Shown here in pieces: positions 23,301-33,500 of a stretch of DNA of 64,000 nt. Position numbers and translations under genes: made by a program. Origin of the DNA: Melitaea cinxia (lineage: Eukaryota; Arthropoda; Insecta; Lepidoptera; Nymphalidae); assembly GCF_905220565.1 (NCBI RefSeq), contig NC_059414.1, positions 7,996,001-8,060,000 on the forward strand. Direction: 5' to 3'. The notes beneath the pieces were generated by a model. That model was not told the DNA's origin, ran no database searches, and was given only the letters and a program-made list of their open reading frames with translations. Each line of letters begins with the position of its first letter. Within the stretch, counting starts at the first letter, position 1.

Positions 23301-23527
23301 GCATTAACTAGCGTCGAAGAGGTTGTGCCAGTCTCTGTTTGCTGTAGAACTTTTTGTACTGCGGCTGATACTAGTTTTTGCAGAATAGCTCCATTTTCCA
23401 TGCCATCATTGCCAATGTTTTGTGGTTCTTTTTTAACATGACGAAAATGGCAATAGGGACGTTCACACAAACCGCTGTCATAAAAAGGACAATTTATTCC
23501 TTTGAAATAGCCCGTTGATGGTAGCAT
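20357..23527 (-). CDS. Rexo1: REXO1-like RNA 3'-5' exonuclease (DEDDh family), intronless
   Basis: One 1056-residue frame without introns. The N-terminus has a CCCH zinc finger (C13, C21, C26, H30 within 'CPFYDSGLCERPYCHFRH'). Residues about 300-440 form a long lysine/serine-rich low-complexity region. A cysteine-rich segment follows ('CCRCKKDYTVDKKG...CIYHP...CC'). The exonuclease domain occupies the last 160 residues with all DEDDh residues visible: D900 and E902 in 'SLDCEMC', D983 in 'HSLESDFKAL', H1032 and D1037 in 'GHDSAEDA'. This domain order is that of REXO1 (Elongin A-binding protein 1). REXO5/NEF-sp-type enzymes share the exonuclease but not the long N-terminus. The start at 23527 is the first ATG and directly precedes the zinc finger. 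Role inferred from the family: nuclear trimming of structured RNA. Plus-strand open frames over this gene are shadows. Confidence 0.88.
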   Translation of the reverse strand: MLPSTGYFKGINCPFYDSGLCERPYCHFRHVKKEPQNIGNDGMENGAILQKLVSAAVQKVLQQTETGTTSSTLVNADIDINSLQPQSSKPTYNPTPIAELNKINSTESDVEESNEQKKRHIPVPYTPRKPASLPTKRPVDTNGSKLFTYLPPVKYTPGSENVQLDPYTPKGSTDSKEKYLPGLETEIPEYTVSETQNSKVNYIPSDRNVNRKKILEYKPAQVKSKLPSVTYQPTPKSLVPCFSSDEDEPNTKKRKVSNDLNGLDDLGPEFDILDQILDEEKIEKDIKNVSPKDSKGYKENKNKLDNASTDKSLKTETRKLDKKKSDSKSDKKSREKSNEKSSDKSSLKDKKKSSDKKTSHKSSSRDKSRSEKREKSVSKSHSREKSRDKRSKHSSSSSSKHSKDDSHSNDSRRHSKSHKSHNHHKESKDKREKHKKHDKSVKKANSDNEDNHIYEENIEDELNDMSESDEETIAQECKRIFEEYVPAKKINKEPEKPESEPDHEEYVVTSKKRVSRTIEKNIKIIPKTPVKPDFKGNAAQAMAERLAKVREFHAAKNSTESVIPTNLIPKLDSIKTNSKIRIAHVPYASTLLSAKKVIPPSVSSTKQPDASTSTSIQTVKKGTQRVAHVPNEKFIDRPGVLEPLGSKIPANIRSTYLNIMIDNTLKIYISATDAYARAQHEELTTSKKCSTVQIYKNSAVLAISRLKKEIQECNGVKKSSIDCQTLHKGGQQGTVNKSSTGSWSIESKNRSSLVDAKQLTGSNLYNNIKKWILTEEQLKQNGFPRPHASGEKGRAIIYGQNRQNPPKGFVRTCCRCKKDYTVDKKGFAAIKEECIYHPNNKYKVRGEVRYQCCSQDGTSDGCCIASSHVYEYVDFENLKGYVKTLPPETVLEDYGVYSLDCEMCYTTQGLDLTRVTVINSACKVVYETLIKPLHPIIDYNTRYSGITEEQMSQVNTTLLEVQATLLAMFSSQTILIGHSLESDFKALKLIHDTVIDTSVLFPHKMGPPYKRALRNLSSEYLKKIIQNSVDGHDSAEDATVCMELILYKLKEDLKTR

Positions 23528-24761
23528 TGCAAAATTATTTAGTTATTTCATTCAATAAACCTAAATAACTACGAGAACTCAAATAACCACAACTGAAAAC
23601 ATACATAATATCAGTTTGATTATTTTACCAGGCACCACAGATTAGTATATATGTAGCTAGCTACCAGGCACAGAGTACGTAGACCAAAGAGTATATAAGG
23701 TACGTGCTACATTCCTATTTTCTACGAAGTAACCTACCCCACCCCAGCCTGCAAAATAATGATATTTGTAATAAAAAAAATACTAATTGATAGATTTTGA
23801 ATTGCTCAATTCAACTACGTTGTCCTTTTAAATTGCTCACCTCAAATTATATAATTAAAAATCAAAATTTAAAAACAAAAAACAAATATTTTCAAACTCC
23901 TATATCTTTCGATGTATACAATATTTTAAATTGCTCAAAGTGTTAAAAAACTGCTCAAGTTGCATTTATAATTGCTCAAGTATAGTTTGGAACAGATCCA
24001 CTTCCCTTAATTTTTAAATAAATATAAATAGTTTGAACAAATAAAATATTGATATTTGTAAAAAAATAAATACTAATCGATACATTTTCAATAGCTCAAT
24101 TCGACTACGTTGTCCTTTTAAATTGCTCACCTCAAATTATTTAATTACAAATCAAAAAAGTCGTTGAAAAATATTCTTTTATCAATATTTTCAAACTCCT
24201 GTATCTTTTGATGTATACAATATTTTAAATTGCTCAACGTGTTAAAACCCTGCTGAAGTTGCATTTATAATTGCTCAAGTACAGATTTGAACAGCTCCAC
24301 TTTCCTTAATTTTTAAATAAATATATAAAGTTGGAACAAATTTAACGTTTATATCGATAAAGTGAGCGCTGCAGATGCGCATAGACAATGATGGGAAGCC
24401 AAAAAAATTGCGGATATTCGTAATAAAAAGATGCTAATCGTTCGATTTTCAATAGCTCAATTCAACTACGTTGGCCTTTTAAATTGCTCACTTCAAATTA
24501 TTTAGTTAAAAATCAAAAAAGTCGTTGAAAAAATTCATTTATCAATATTTTCAAACTCCTATATCTTTTGATGTATACAATATTTTAAATTGCTCAACGT
24601 GTTAAAACCCTGCTGAAGTTGCATTTATAATTGCTCAAGTAGAGTTTTGAACAGCTCCGCTTTCCTTAATTTTTAAATAAATATAAATAGTTTGAACAAA
24701 TTTATCGTTTATATCATAAGACAGGTGTACGCTGCGCGTGCGCATAGACAATGATGCGAAG

Positions 24762-26138
24762 TAGACATGTGTAAGTAATGCAATTGATACATTACGCGTG
24801 ATATTACTCGAACATGAAATATGGCATCACACATTACGCGACGAAATGAAGTATTACACATCACACTTGACATTACGCGCTCTGTTCGGTCGGAATGTTG
24901 GATTTCTTATCTATTTGCTCTGTCTAACTTCACTTACTGAGTGAGACACGGTGATGCGCGGCGCACTTTTGCAACCAGTCATAACCTCACTCTCTAGCTC
25001 TACATTATTTTCGTTAGTATGAGTGAGAGCGAGCTACTGAGCCGTGGCGAGTTTCCGTCATTTTTTTAAGTGAAATATGAATCGTATTTAAGAATGCTAA
25101 GGCATATTATAACACAACACTGTACGTAATACTTTTTAATAATGCGTTACGCACTTGACTACCGCTAAAATTCGAGTTCAAATTTCTGCTTTTGCATTTA
25201 TTAAAATGTTTTGTTTGTTTATGTTGCTTGTGAAAATAAAATTATAAATGAAGTATTGACATAAAAAAAGTAATCATTGTATGTATATAAAGTTGATTTT
25301 TAAATACGCCAGTATTCATGGTCATTAGTTTATTCCTAACTTATATTATAAACTAGCTGCGTCCCGCGGTTTTACTCGCGTAGTTCCCGTTCCTCTGATG
25401 ATTCCGGGTTATAAAGTAGCCTAAGGCTCTCCAAGGTCTGTTTTATCTGTATACCAAAATTTGACAAATTCGGTTCAGCCGTTTTGACGTGAAAGGACGA
25501 ACAAACAAACACACATTTATAATATTAGTAGGGATGCGAAAGTAACTCTTATCTACCTTTTACGTTTTCTGATTTTGATGAAATTTGGTATAGTGATCGA
25601 TGGGACATCCGAAGAGGATCAATAATCACATGGGGACCGAAACTAAACGGGTAAAATCGCGGATCACGGCTAGTATAAATTTAGTTGTCCATGTGTATTA
25701 CCAGTCCTAAGCCTGGAATAAATATCCCAATTTTCTTTGGGGTTTACTTAAGTATGAAGGAAAACCAACGTTTTTTACAAATCAAAGCTAATTTTAGAAT
25801 AAACTTTTAGAAAACCAAACAAAAAAAAACAAAACAAATATAATGAATTTTTAGCCAGTTTCCATCTCCCATTTACCATTTTTATGCTAAAGTGATGTTT
25901 GGTCTGCTATGTAGAACACCGAACACCGTACACTTAAACATACTATAAGTAATAAATCTCATGGAATGTTTGGTGTGATGACAATTACGTGATATATAGC
26001 ATTTCATAAGAAATATCTCACGCCGAACAGTACACATTTCGGGTAATGTTCGGTGTGATGGTGTGATGCCATATTACTCAGTACGAAATGTAATGTAATA
26101 TTACATTACATTTTGAAGCACTGTTTTGCGCAAGTCTA
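24762..26138. mobile_element. hAT-like non-autonomous element nested in the foldback arm
   Basis: It is flanked by a perfect 8-bp duplication, ATGCGAAG (24754-24761 and 26139-26146). The ends are TAGACATG at the left and, on the other strand, TAGACTTG at the right. An 8-bp duplication with short TAG-starting ends fits the hAT superfamily. The right arm of the foldback has the uninterrupted version of the same site at about 27020-27045. The interior holds a second dispersed repeat at about 25352-25540 ('gctgcgtcccgcggttttac...ataatattagtaggg'). No transposase frame was seen. Confidence 0.8.
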
Positions 26139-27422
26139 ATGCGAAGCAAAAAAATTGCGGATGTTCGTAATAAAAAGATGCTAATCGTTCGATTTTCAAT
26201 AGCTCAATTCAACTACGTTGTCCTTTTAAATTGCTCACCTCAAATTATTTAATTAAAAATCAAAAAAGTCGTTGAAAAATATTCTTTTACCAATATTTTC
26301 AAACTCCTATATCTTTTGATGTATACAATATTTTAAATTGCTCAAAGTGTTAAAAAACTGCTCATGTTGCATTTATAATTGCTCAAGTATAGTTTGGAAT
26401 AGACCCACTTCCCTTAATTTTTAAATAAATATAAATAGTTTGAACAAATAAAATAATGATATTTGTAAAAAAAAAAAATACTAATCGATAGATTTTCAAT
26501 AGTTCAATTCATCTACGTTGTTATTTTAAACTGCTCACCTTAAACTGTTCAATTAAAAATCAATAAAGTCGTTGAAAAAAAATCATTTATCAATATTTTC
26601 AAACTCCTATATCTTTTGATGTATACAATATTTTAAATTGCTCAACGTGTTAAAGAATTGCTCAAGTTGCATTTATAATTGCTCAAGTACAGTTTTGAAC
26701 AGATCCACTTCCCTTAATTTTTAAATAAATATAAATAGTTTGAACAAATAAAATAATGATATTGTAAAAAAAAAAAAAAAATGCAACTTGATATAAATGC
26801 AACTTGAGCAGGGTTTTAACACGTTGAGCAATTTAAAATATTGTATACACCAAAAGATATAGGAGTTTGAAAATATTGATAAATGAATTTTTTCAACGAC
26901 TTTTTTGATTTGTAATTAAATAATTTGAGGTGAGCAATTTAAAAGGACAACGTAGTTGAATTGAGCTATTGAAAATCGAACGATTAGCATCTTTTTATTA
27001 CGAACATCCGCAATTTTTTTGCTTCGCATCATTGTCTATGCGCACGCGCAGCGTACACCTGTCTTATGATATAAACGATAAATTTGTTCAAACTATTTAT
27101 ATTTATTTAAAAATTAAGGAAAGCGGAGCTGTTCAAAACTGTATTTGAGCAATTATTAATGCAACTTCAGCAGGGTTTTAACACGTTGAGCAATTTAAAA
27201 TATTGTATACATCAAAAGATATAGGAGTTTGAAAATATTAATAAATGAATTTTTTCAACGACTTTTTTGATTTATAATTAAATAATTTGAGGTGAGCAAT
27301 TTAAAAGGATAACGTTGTTGAATTGAGCTATTGAAAATGTATCGATTAGTATTTTTTTTTTACAAATATCATTATTTTATTTGTTCAAACAATTTATATA
27401 TATTTAAAAATTAAGGAAAGTG

Positions 27423-28738
27423 GAGCTGTTCAAATCTGTACTTGAGCAATTATAAATGCAACTTCAGCAGGGTTTTAACACGTTGAGCAATTTAAAATAT
27501 TGTATACATCAAAAGATATAGGAGTTTGAAAATATTGATAAATGAATTTTTTCAACGACTTTTTTGATTTTTAACTAAATAATTTGAAGTGAGCAATTTA
27601 AAAGGCCAACGTAGTTGAATTGAGCTATTGAAAATCGAACGATTAGCATCTTTTTATTACGAATATCCGCAATTTTTTTGGCTTCCCATCATTGTCTATG
27701 CGCATCTGCAGCGCTCACTTTATCGATATAAACGTTAAATTTGTTCCAACTTTATATATTTATTTAAAAATTAAGGAAAGTGGAGCTGTTCAAATCTGTA
27801 CTTGAGCAATTATAAATGCAACTTCAGCAGGGTTTTAACACGTTGAGCAATTTAAAATATTGTATACATCAAAAGATATAGGAGTTTGAAAATATTAATA
27901 AATGAATTTTTTCAACGACTTTTTTGATTTATAATTAAATAATTTGAGGTGAGCAATTTAAAAGGATAACGTTGTTGAATTGAGCTATTGAAAATGTATC
28001 GATTAGTATTTTTTTTTTTACAAATATCATTATTTTATTTGTTCAAACAATTTATATATATTTAAAAATTAAGGAAAGTGGAGCTGTTCAAATCTGTACT
28101 TGAGCAATTATAAATGCAACTTCAGCAGGGTTTTAACACGTTGAGCAATTTAAAATATTGTATACATCAAAAGATATAGGAGTTTGAAAATATTGATAAA
28201 TGAATTTTTTCAACGACTTTTTTGATTTTTAACTAAATAATTTGAAGTGAGCAATTTAAAAGGCCAACGTAGTTGAATTGAGCTATTGAAAATCGAACGA
28301 TTAGCATCTTTTTATTACGAATATCCGCAATTTTTTTGGCTTCCCATCATTGTCTATGCGCATCTGCAGCGCTCACTTTATCGATATAAACGTTAAATTT
28401 GTTCCAACTTTATATATTTATTTAAAAATTAAGGAAAGTGGAGCTGTTCAAATCTGTACTTGAGCAATTATAAATGCAACTTCAGCAGGGTTTTAACACG
28501 TTGAGCAATTTAAAATATTGTATAAATCAAAAGATACAGGAGTTTGAAAATATTGATAAAAGAATATTTTTCAACGACTTTTTTGATTTGTAATTAAATA
28601 ATTTGAGGTGAGCAATTTAAAAGGACAACGTAGTCGAATTGAGCTATTGAAAATGTATCGATTAGTATTTTTTTTTCTTACAAATATCAATATTTTATTT
28701 GTTCAAACTATTTATATTTATTTAAAAATTAAGGGAAG
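27423..28738. repeat. 658-bp tandem duplication inside the right foldback arm
   Basis: The phrase 'gcttcccatcattgtctatg' occurs at 27681 and again at 28339, and the sequence on both sides repeats in the same order with almost no differences. The matching segment occurs only once in the left arm (about 24345-24420), so the duplication arose after the inverted arms formed. Confidence 0.8.
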
Positions 28739-29014
28739 TGGATCTGTTCCAAACTATACTTGAGCAATTATAAATGCAACTTGAGCAGTTTTTTAACACT
28801 TTGAGCAATTTAAAATATTGTATACATCGAAAGATATAGGAGTTTGAAAATATTTGTTTTTTTTTTTAAATTTTGATTTTTAATTATATAATTTGAGGTG
28901 AGCAATTTAAAAGGACAACGTAGTTGAATTGAGCAATTCAAAATCTATCAATTAATATTTTTCTTATTACAAATATCATTATTTTGCAGGCTGGGGTGGG
29001 GTAGGTTACGAAGT

Positions 29015-30029
29015 ACCTATTAAATCTCCGGTCGGAAGTCAGCCTCGAGCAATAATAGACACGGATAATAGATAATAAATAACTACTAAAAATTATCGGT
29101 ATATTAACTTGAGGCAAAAGGTAATTTTTGTAAAAATACGTAAAAATATTATAAAATCGTACAAATATTAACTGCTATATAACAACAAACAAGTTAACAA
29201 TATAACACTTAAAAATTTTCAATCTCAAAAATTATTTCATGTAAAAAATTCTTTTTGAAAATATATTGGGTATAATCACAGACACAGAAATAAACTTAAA
29301 ATATTGTTTAGAATAATTCTTATAATTATAATTTTGCCCTTGCCAAGTGAATTTTCGAAAATAAATTTTGTTCTCGATATTTTCTTTGTTACGAGTCACG
29401 TCGTAGTTAATACTTAATGTGACAAGGTTCAAGCGTAGAAGTTGGTACAAAGTGTATTATAACTTACTACGTTCTGGAGTTATGGTACTCGGTCGTTCCG
29501 ACACGACAATATTACTGGGCGGATGTGAACTAACCAAAATAGTTTATCAAATTGAAACTTATTCACTCAGCATTACCTTTGGTTTTTCTTTGTCTCTACC
29601 AAGATACATCTCGTGTTATCCGTATAAATCAAAATGTTACTTTACGTTTGGTTTCTTCAACTCTTTTAATCTATTTGTCTCTGTTTTTGGTACCATAACT
29701 TACAAACATAAATAAGAAGGTTGGTAAGAAATTGAAACAAACTTAATATCATTTTTGTTTTAGGCGGTTTATAGTAGATTTTTAACTTAAATCATGTCAT
29801 GGTTATATTTATTGCAAAATTTACATTTCTCAATACAACTTAATTACTTGTTCCTTAGAAAATGATATCCTCAAAAACGTTTTATCAATATGGAGATATT
29901 TTTAAAAAATTTATATTTGTTCCCATTGACTTTGCACGGATTGTCAAAACTCGTGACAGATGCGCTTGATAAAATAGCAAGTTGCTTAGAATATTTGTAT
30001 CCAGACTTCGGTGTTTAATTAGTGAAAAA
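29015..30029. other. 5' flank of Blos4
   Basis: No gene was recognised. An open frame at 29419-29715 has no familiar domains. The stretch is not part of the foldback repeat and should hold the Blos4 promoter. Confidence 0.45.
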
Positions 30030-30485
30030 ATGTTAAAAGAAGTTGTAAAAGACTATGCTCAGTACTTAGAATTAGATCTGTGCAATGAGTTTCAAACGGT
30101 TCAAAATGTGATAGACAATATGATTACCAGGCTTGAAGAATTAACAAGTGTTTTACAAATGATAAAATTAATAAACAAGGATTGTAGTATTGCTATCACT
30201 GAAGATATATGTCGATACCGTAACGAAGTGACAATGCTTTCAAAAAAAATATTTACGTTAAGTGAAATAATTTCAAAGTTGCATCAAAATGTAGACGTGC
30301 TTGAAAAGAGAGTGGAAAAAGCTGAATTGGATTTCGGAGTCCAAAATGACAACAAACTTAAAAGTTTATTAAAACCATTTCTTAAAAGAAATAGCTCTCA
30401 ACCTGCCAGTCCATCTATAGCTGTTCAGGATACGTTTGTTTTTTCTAGTGTATTGGATAAATTTGAAGACAGTGATGCAAAGTGA
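30030..30485 (+). CDS. Blos4: BLOC-1 subunit 4 (Blos4/cappuccino)
   Basis: The 151-residue protein starts at the ATG at 30030; an upstream in-frame stretch has only a TTG and no ATG. After a short 'LKEVVKDYAQYLEL' segment it is mostly helical and coiled-coil. It follows vertebrate BLOC1S4 in order: 'VIDNMITRLEELTSVLQMIK', 'CSIAITEDI', 'VLEKRVEKAELDFG', then 'KLKSLLKPF'. The last motif corresponds to 'VTKAEAELG...FKKLL' of the human protein. BLOC-1 helps form lysosome-related organelles such as pigment granules and acts on endosomal membranes. No intron is needed. A poly(A) signal starts four bases after the stop, and the dUTPase gene converges on it 87 bp away. The identification rests on motif order and length and was not checked by search. 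Confidence 0.82.
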   Translation: MLKEVVKDYAQYLELDLCNEFQTVQNVIDNMITRLEELTSVLQMIKLINKDCSIAITEDICRYRNEVTMLSKKIFTLSEIISKLHQNVDVLEKRVEKAELDFGVQNDNKLKSLLKPFLKRNSSQPASPSIAVQDTFVFSSVLDKFEDSDAK

Positions 30486-30488
30486 TGA

Positions 30489-30494
30489 AATAAA
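30489..30494 (+). terminator. Poly(A) signal AATAAA for Blos4
   Basis: The hexamer lies four bases after the Blos4 stop codon, implying a very short 3' UTR. Confidence 0.65.
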
Positions 30495-30567
30495 AATTGT
30501 ATAAAGATTTTTGAGATACTTTTATTAAAAACCTTAATTACATAATTTTATAACATTAAAGAGATGT

Positions 30568-30577
30568 TTTATTTATT
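30568..30577 (-). terminator. Overlapping poly(A) signals covering the dUTPase stop codon
   Basis: On the minus strand CAATAAATAAA contains two overlapping AATAAA hexamers. The TAA stop codon is inside the first. Confidence 0.6.
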
Positions 30578-33500
30578 GGGTTCCTGTAGAGCCAAATCCA
30601 TCATTTGCCCTTTTGGTTTCGGTTAAACTATCAACCTCTAGTAATTCTGGGTAATAAATTACTTCACAAATTAGTTGAGCAATTCTATCACCTTTTTTAA
30701 CTACAAAGTCTTGATCAGAGTGATTGAATAGCACTATACCAACATTTCCTCTGTAATCTTCATCTATGACACCCGCTGAAAAAGAAAATACAAATTGAAC
30801 ATAGAAATTTTATTTACATATTATATAGTTACTATTTTCTTTACATTACCTAATAAATGTCATGTATGTTTAAAAATTTTCAAAGGTAGTTCAAGCAGCA
30901 CAAAACATAAATAAAGACACAAATATAGGATATTCGACTGATCACTTAATGATCAATTGAATTTCAAAATGGGCCAGGATTTTTTTGTTTAGTCAAACTT
31001 CTTTACGTGCGCTTGACTTGGGGAGTAAGCTGGTGAATGTGTGACAAGAGCTTTACGAAAAGTTTGACCGGGTGAAGCAAACGGAAATTGAGAGGGAGAT
31101 ATAAGTTGGATGGAGCTAAAGAAAGTTTACTTCAGTCGTGTGGTCTAAAGCACTCGTTTTTTTCATGTAAAACGTGATTGGATGCATAGGAGTCGAACAC
31201 TATATATCACTGGTGAGTGAGGATTTGCTAAATGATATGCTATTATTATTTTACGCTTACGCTTCAGCCTATAATATCCCACCATTAGGCATAGGCCTCT
31301 TTCGCCATGTAGGAGAACAATCAGAGCTTAATCCACCGTGTTACTACAATGCAGGTTGGCAGATATATTTCCTACAATGAGTAACGATGGCTATCAAGTG
31401 TACATATTAACAACAGGGACTAACAGCTTGACATGCTCTCCAAGAAACGGTGGGGAGACCCACAAGGACTAACAACCAGACTGGAAATAAATATTTGCAT
31501 TAACACATATCCAGCCTCCTATCCTCTGAGCGGGAATCGAATCTGCAACCGTCGTTGTTTAGGCACCGCCAACACGGCACACGCACAAATAGACCAGATT
31601 GGTCGGTATTATTATTTAATCAGTACTTATTATAAAATAAAAAATGTTTATTTAGAAAAATGTTTACATAACATGATATCGTTGTTGGGACATCCTTTTA
31701 AGTCAGTGTTTTACCCTTGTCTGGATGTCCCGAATAACTTACGACTTATTGATATTTGACACTGCATTGGCGCAATGGTCACAGCTATGGATTGTGCCTG
31801 TAGCGCTGGCGGTTGCAGGTTCGATCCCCGCACATGAAAAACATTTGTATTGGCCATACAGGTGTTTGCCGTGGTCTGGGTGTTTGTGCAGTCCTTGTGG
31901 GTCTCCCCACCGTGCCTCGGAGAGCACGTTAAGCCGTCGGTCCCGGTTGTTATCATGTACACCTGATAGCGATCGTTACTGATAGTAGGGAATATATTCA
32001 CCAACCCGCATTGGAGCAGCGTGGTGGATTAAGCTCTTATCCTTCCCGTACATGGTGAAAGAGGGCTATGCCCAGTAGTGGGATAATACAGGCTGAAGCG
32101 TACTTATTGGTATATAGTGTCATCTCACGGTTTCACCACGTAATTTATGATGGCAAAGATTATGAAGATAAAGGGTTTGTGTTATGTACCTCTTAGTAAG
32201 CTAGTTCTTACCAATTTTCATTACTCTGAAAAAACAACAAACATCCATCCATTCACTCTCACAAACTAGCATTTATATTATCTCTACTGTCATAAAGCTG
32301 AAGAGCTTGTTTTTTGTTTGCACGCACTTATCACAGGAACTACTGGTTCAAATTGAAAAATGATTATTGCATTGGATAGTCCATTAACTAAAGAAGGCTA
32401 TATAATATTTAACTATGGTTTTTTTTTTTCTCAAATTAATGCACGAGAAACCAGGGGCACAATTGGTTGGTAGGATAAAAGTTTCATATTATTTAAACTC
32501 ACCACCAACATCAATAAAGTTTTTGACTGCCAATCCAGATCTGGGAGCCACTCTACCATAACACCCATGAGGCAGTTCAATTTGTAAATCTGTTTTTACT
32601 AATTCTTTGCCTCTTGCAGGTACTATATATTCATAGGCACTAAAAAATAATTAATTTTTAATAAACATAGACATATTTTCACAAAATGTTCTAAATTCAT
32701 CAAAAATAATAACAAATAATTAATTCTATATCTTATTTTTTATAAATTTAAATTACATAATACTTTATTACAAACAATCTTTAAAATCACATAAAAATAC
32801 AAATATAAACTTAACAGGGTAAAGAGGCAGACTTATGACTCATATTGATTTCTTACTGATAATCCTTATCTATAAGAGAAACATTGGCAGTGTGACAGGT
32901 ACATGATACTATTTAAAATGTAAGCCCATTAAATACATAAAATATAAAAGTAATAATTTATGCAACATATGGTATATGTAGCAAATAAAATATATTTAAC
33001 ATATACATAATATACATCTTTTTGGTTTTGTCTTTGTTCATTATGAGATTTGTTTGACTCTATATTATATAAATAAAAATAAATTGTTTGTTGTTCATAT
33101 ACTAAAACTCAAGATGGTTTGACTGATTTGACCAATTTTGGTTTTGAAATATTTTTAATTTTGAGGAAAGTAATAAAGCTTCAAACATTTTAATTATTGT
33201 ATTCTTAACTGTCCTAAACTCCTCCACCCCTTATATGGCATTCTCCTTGTGATATCTCATCCTACAAATATTCAATATTTGTTAATGTTGGTGTAACAGT
33301 TTTATTGTTCTATTTTCCTAATTCTCAGTTCTTATTGGTTAGCTAAAAAATAAAAAAAAACTTAAGGACTGAACTAGGTAAAATTAAATTTAAGTTAATA
33401 TTAATTTAAAATTAAATTAAACTGGTTAGTCGCTCTGTCGGCATACAGCGTTTTACCTATTGATGTGTGACAATTATTACATAATTGATAAGTGTTTTGA

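Larger units (their letters stand above)
23731..29007. mobile_element. 5.3-kb foldback element with inverted, multi-unit arms
   Basis: The outer ends are inverted copies: AACCTACCCCACCCCAGCCT at the left, and the same on the other strand at the right (29007 backwards). Both flanks are ACGAAGT (23724-23730 and 29008-29014), a 7-bp target duplication that may extend to 8. Each arm is built of about 300-bp units with recurring phrases such as 'tttcaaactcctatatcttt' and 'ttaaattgctca'; the orientation switches at about 26760-26790, next to an A-run. Some units carry an extra GC-rich spacer ('tgcgcatagacaatgatg'). No transposase frame exists, so it is non-autonomous. It lies between the divergent REXO1-like and Blos4 genes. 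A truncated relative is at 15700-16186. Confidence 0.88.

Noticed and set aside
29419..29715. 98-residue frame on the plus strand upstream of Blos4
   Set aside because: No recognisable domain, AT-rich composition and no splice context that links it to Blos4.
29982..30029. Upstream TTG as the Blos4 start
   Set aside because: A non-ATG start is unlikely and the residues before the ATG at 30030 do not resemble the family.
31755..31835. Possible tRNA gene with A and B boxes
   Set aside because: The sequence continues into a SINE body and end, and no complete acceptor stem could be paired.
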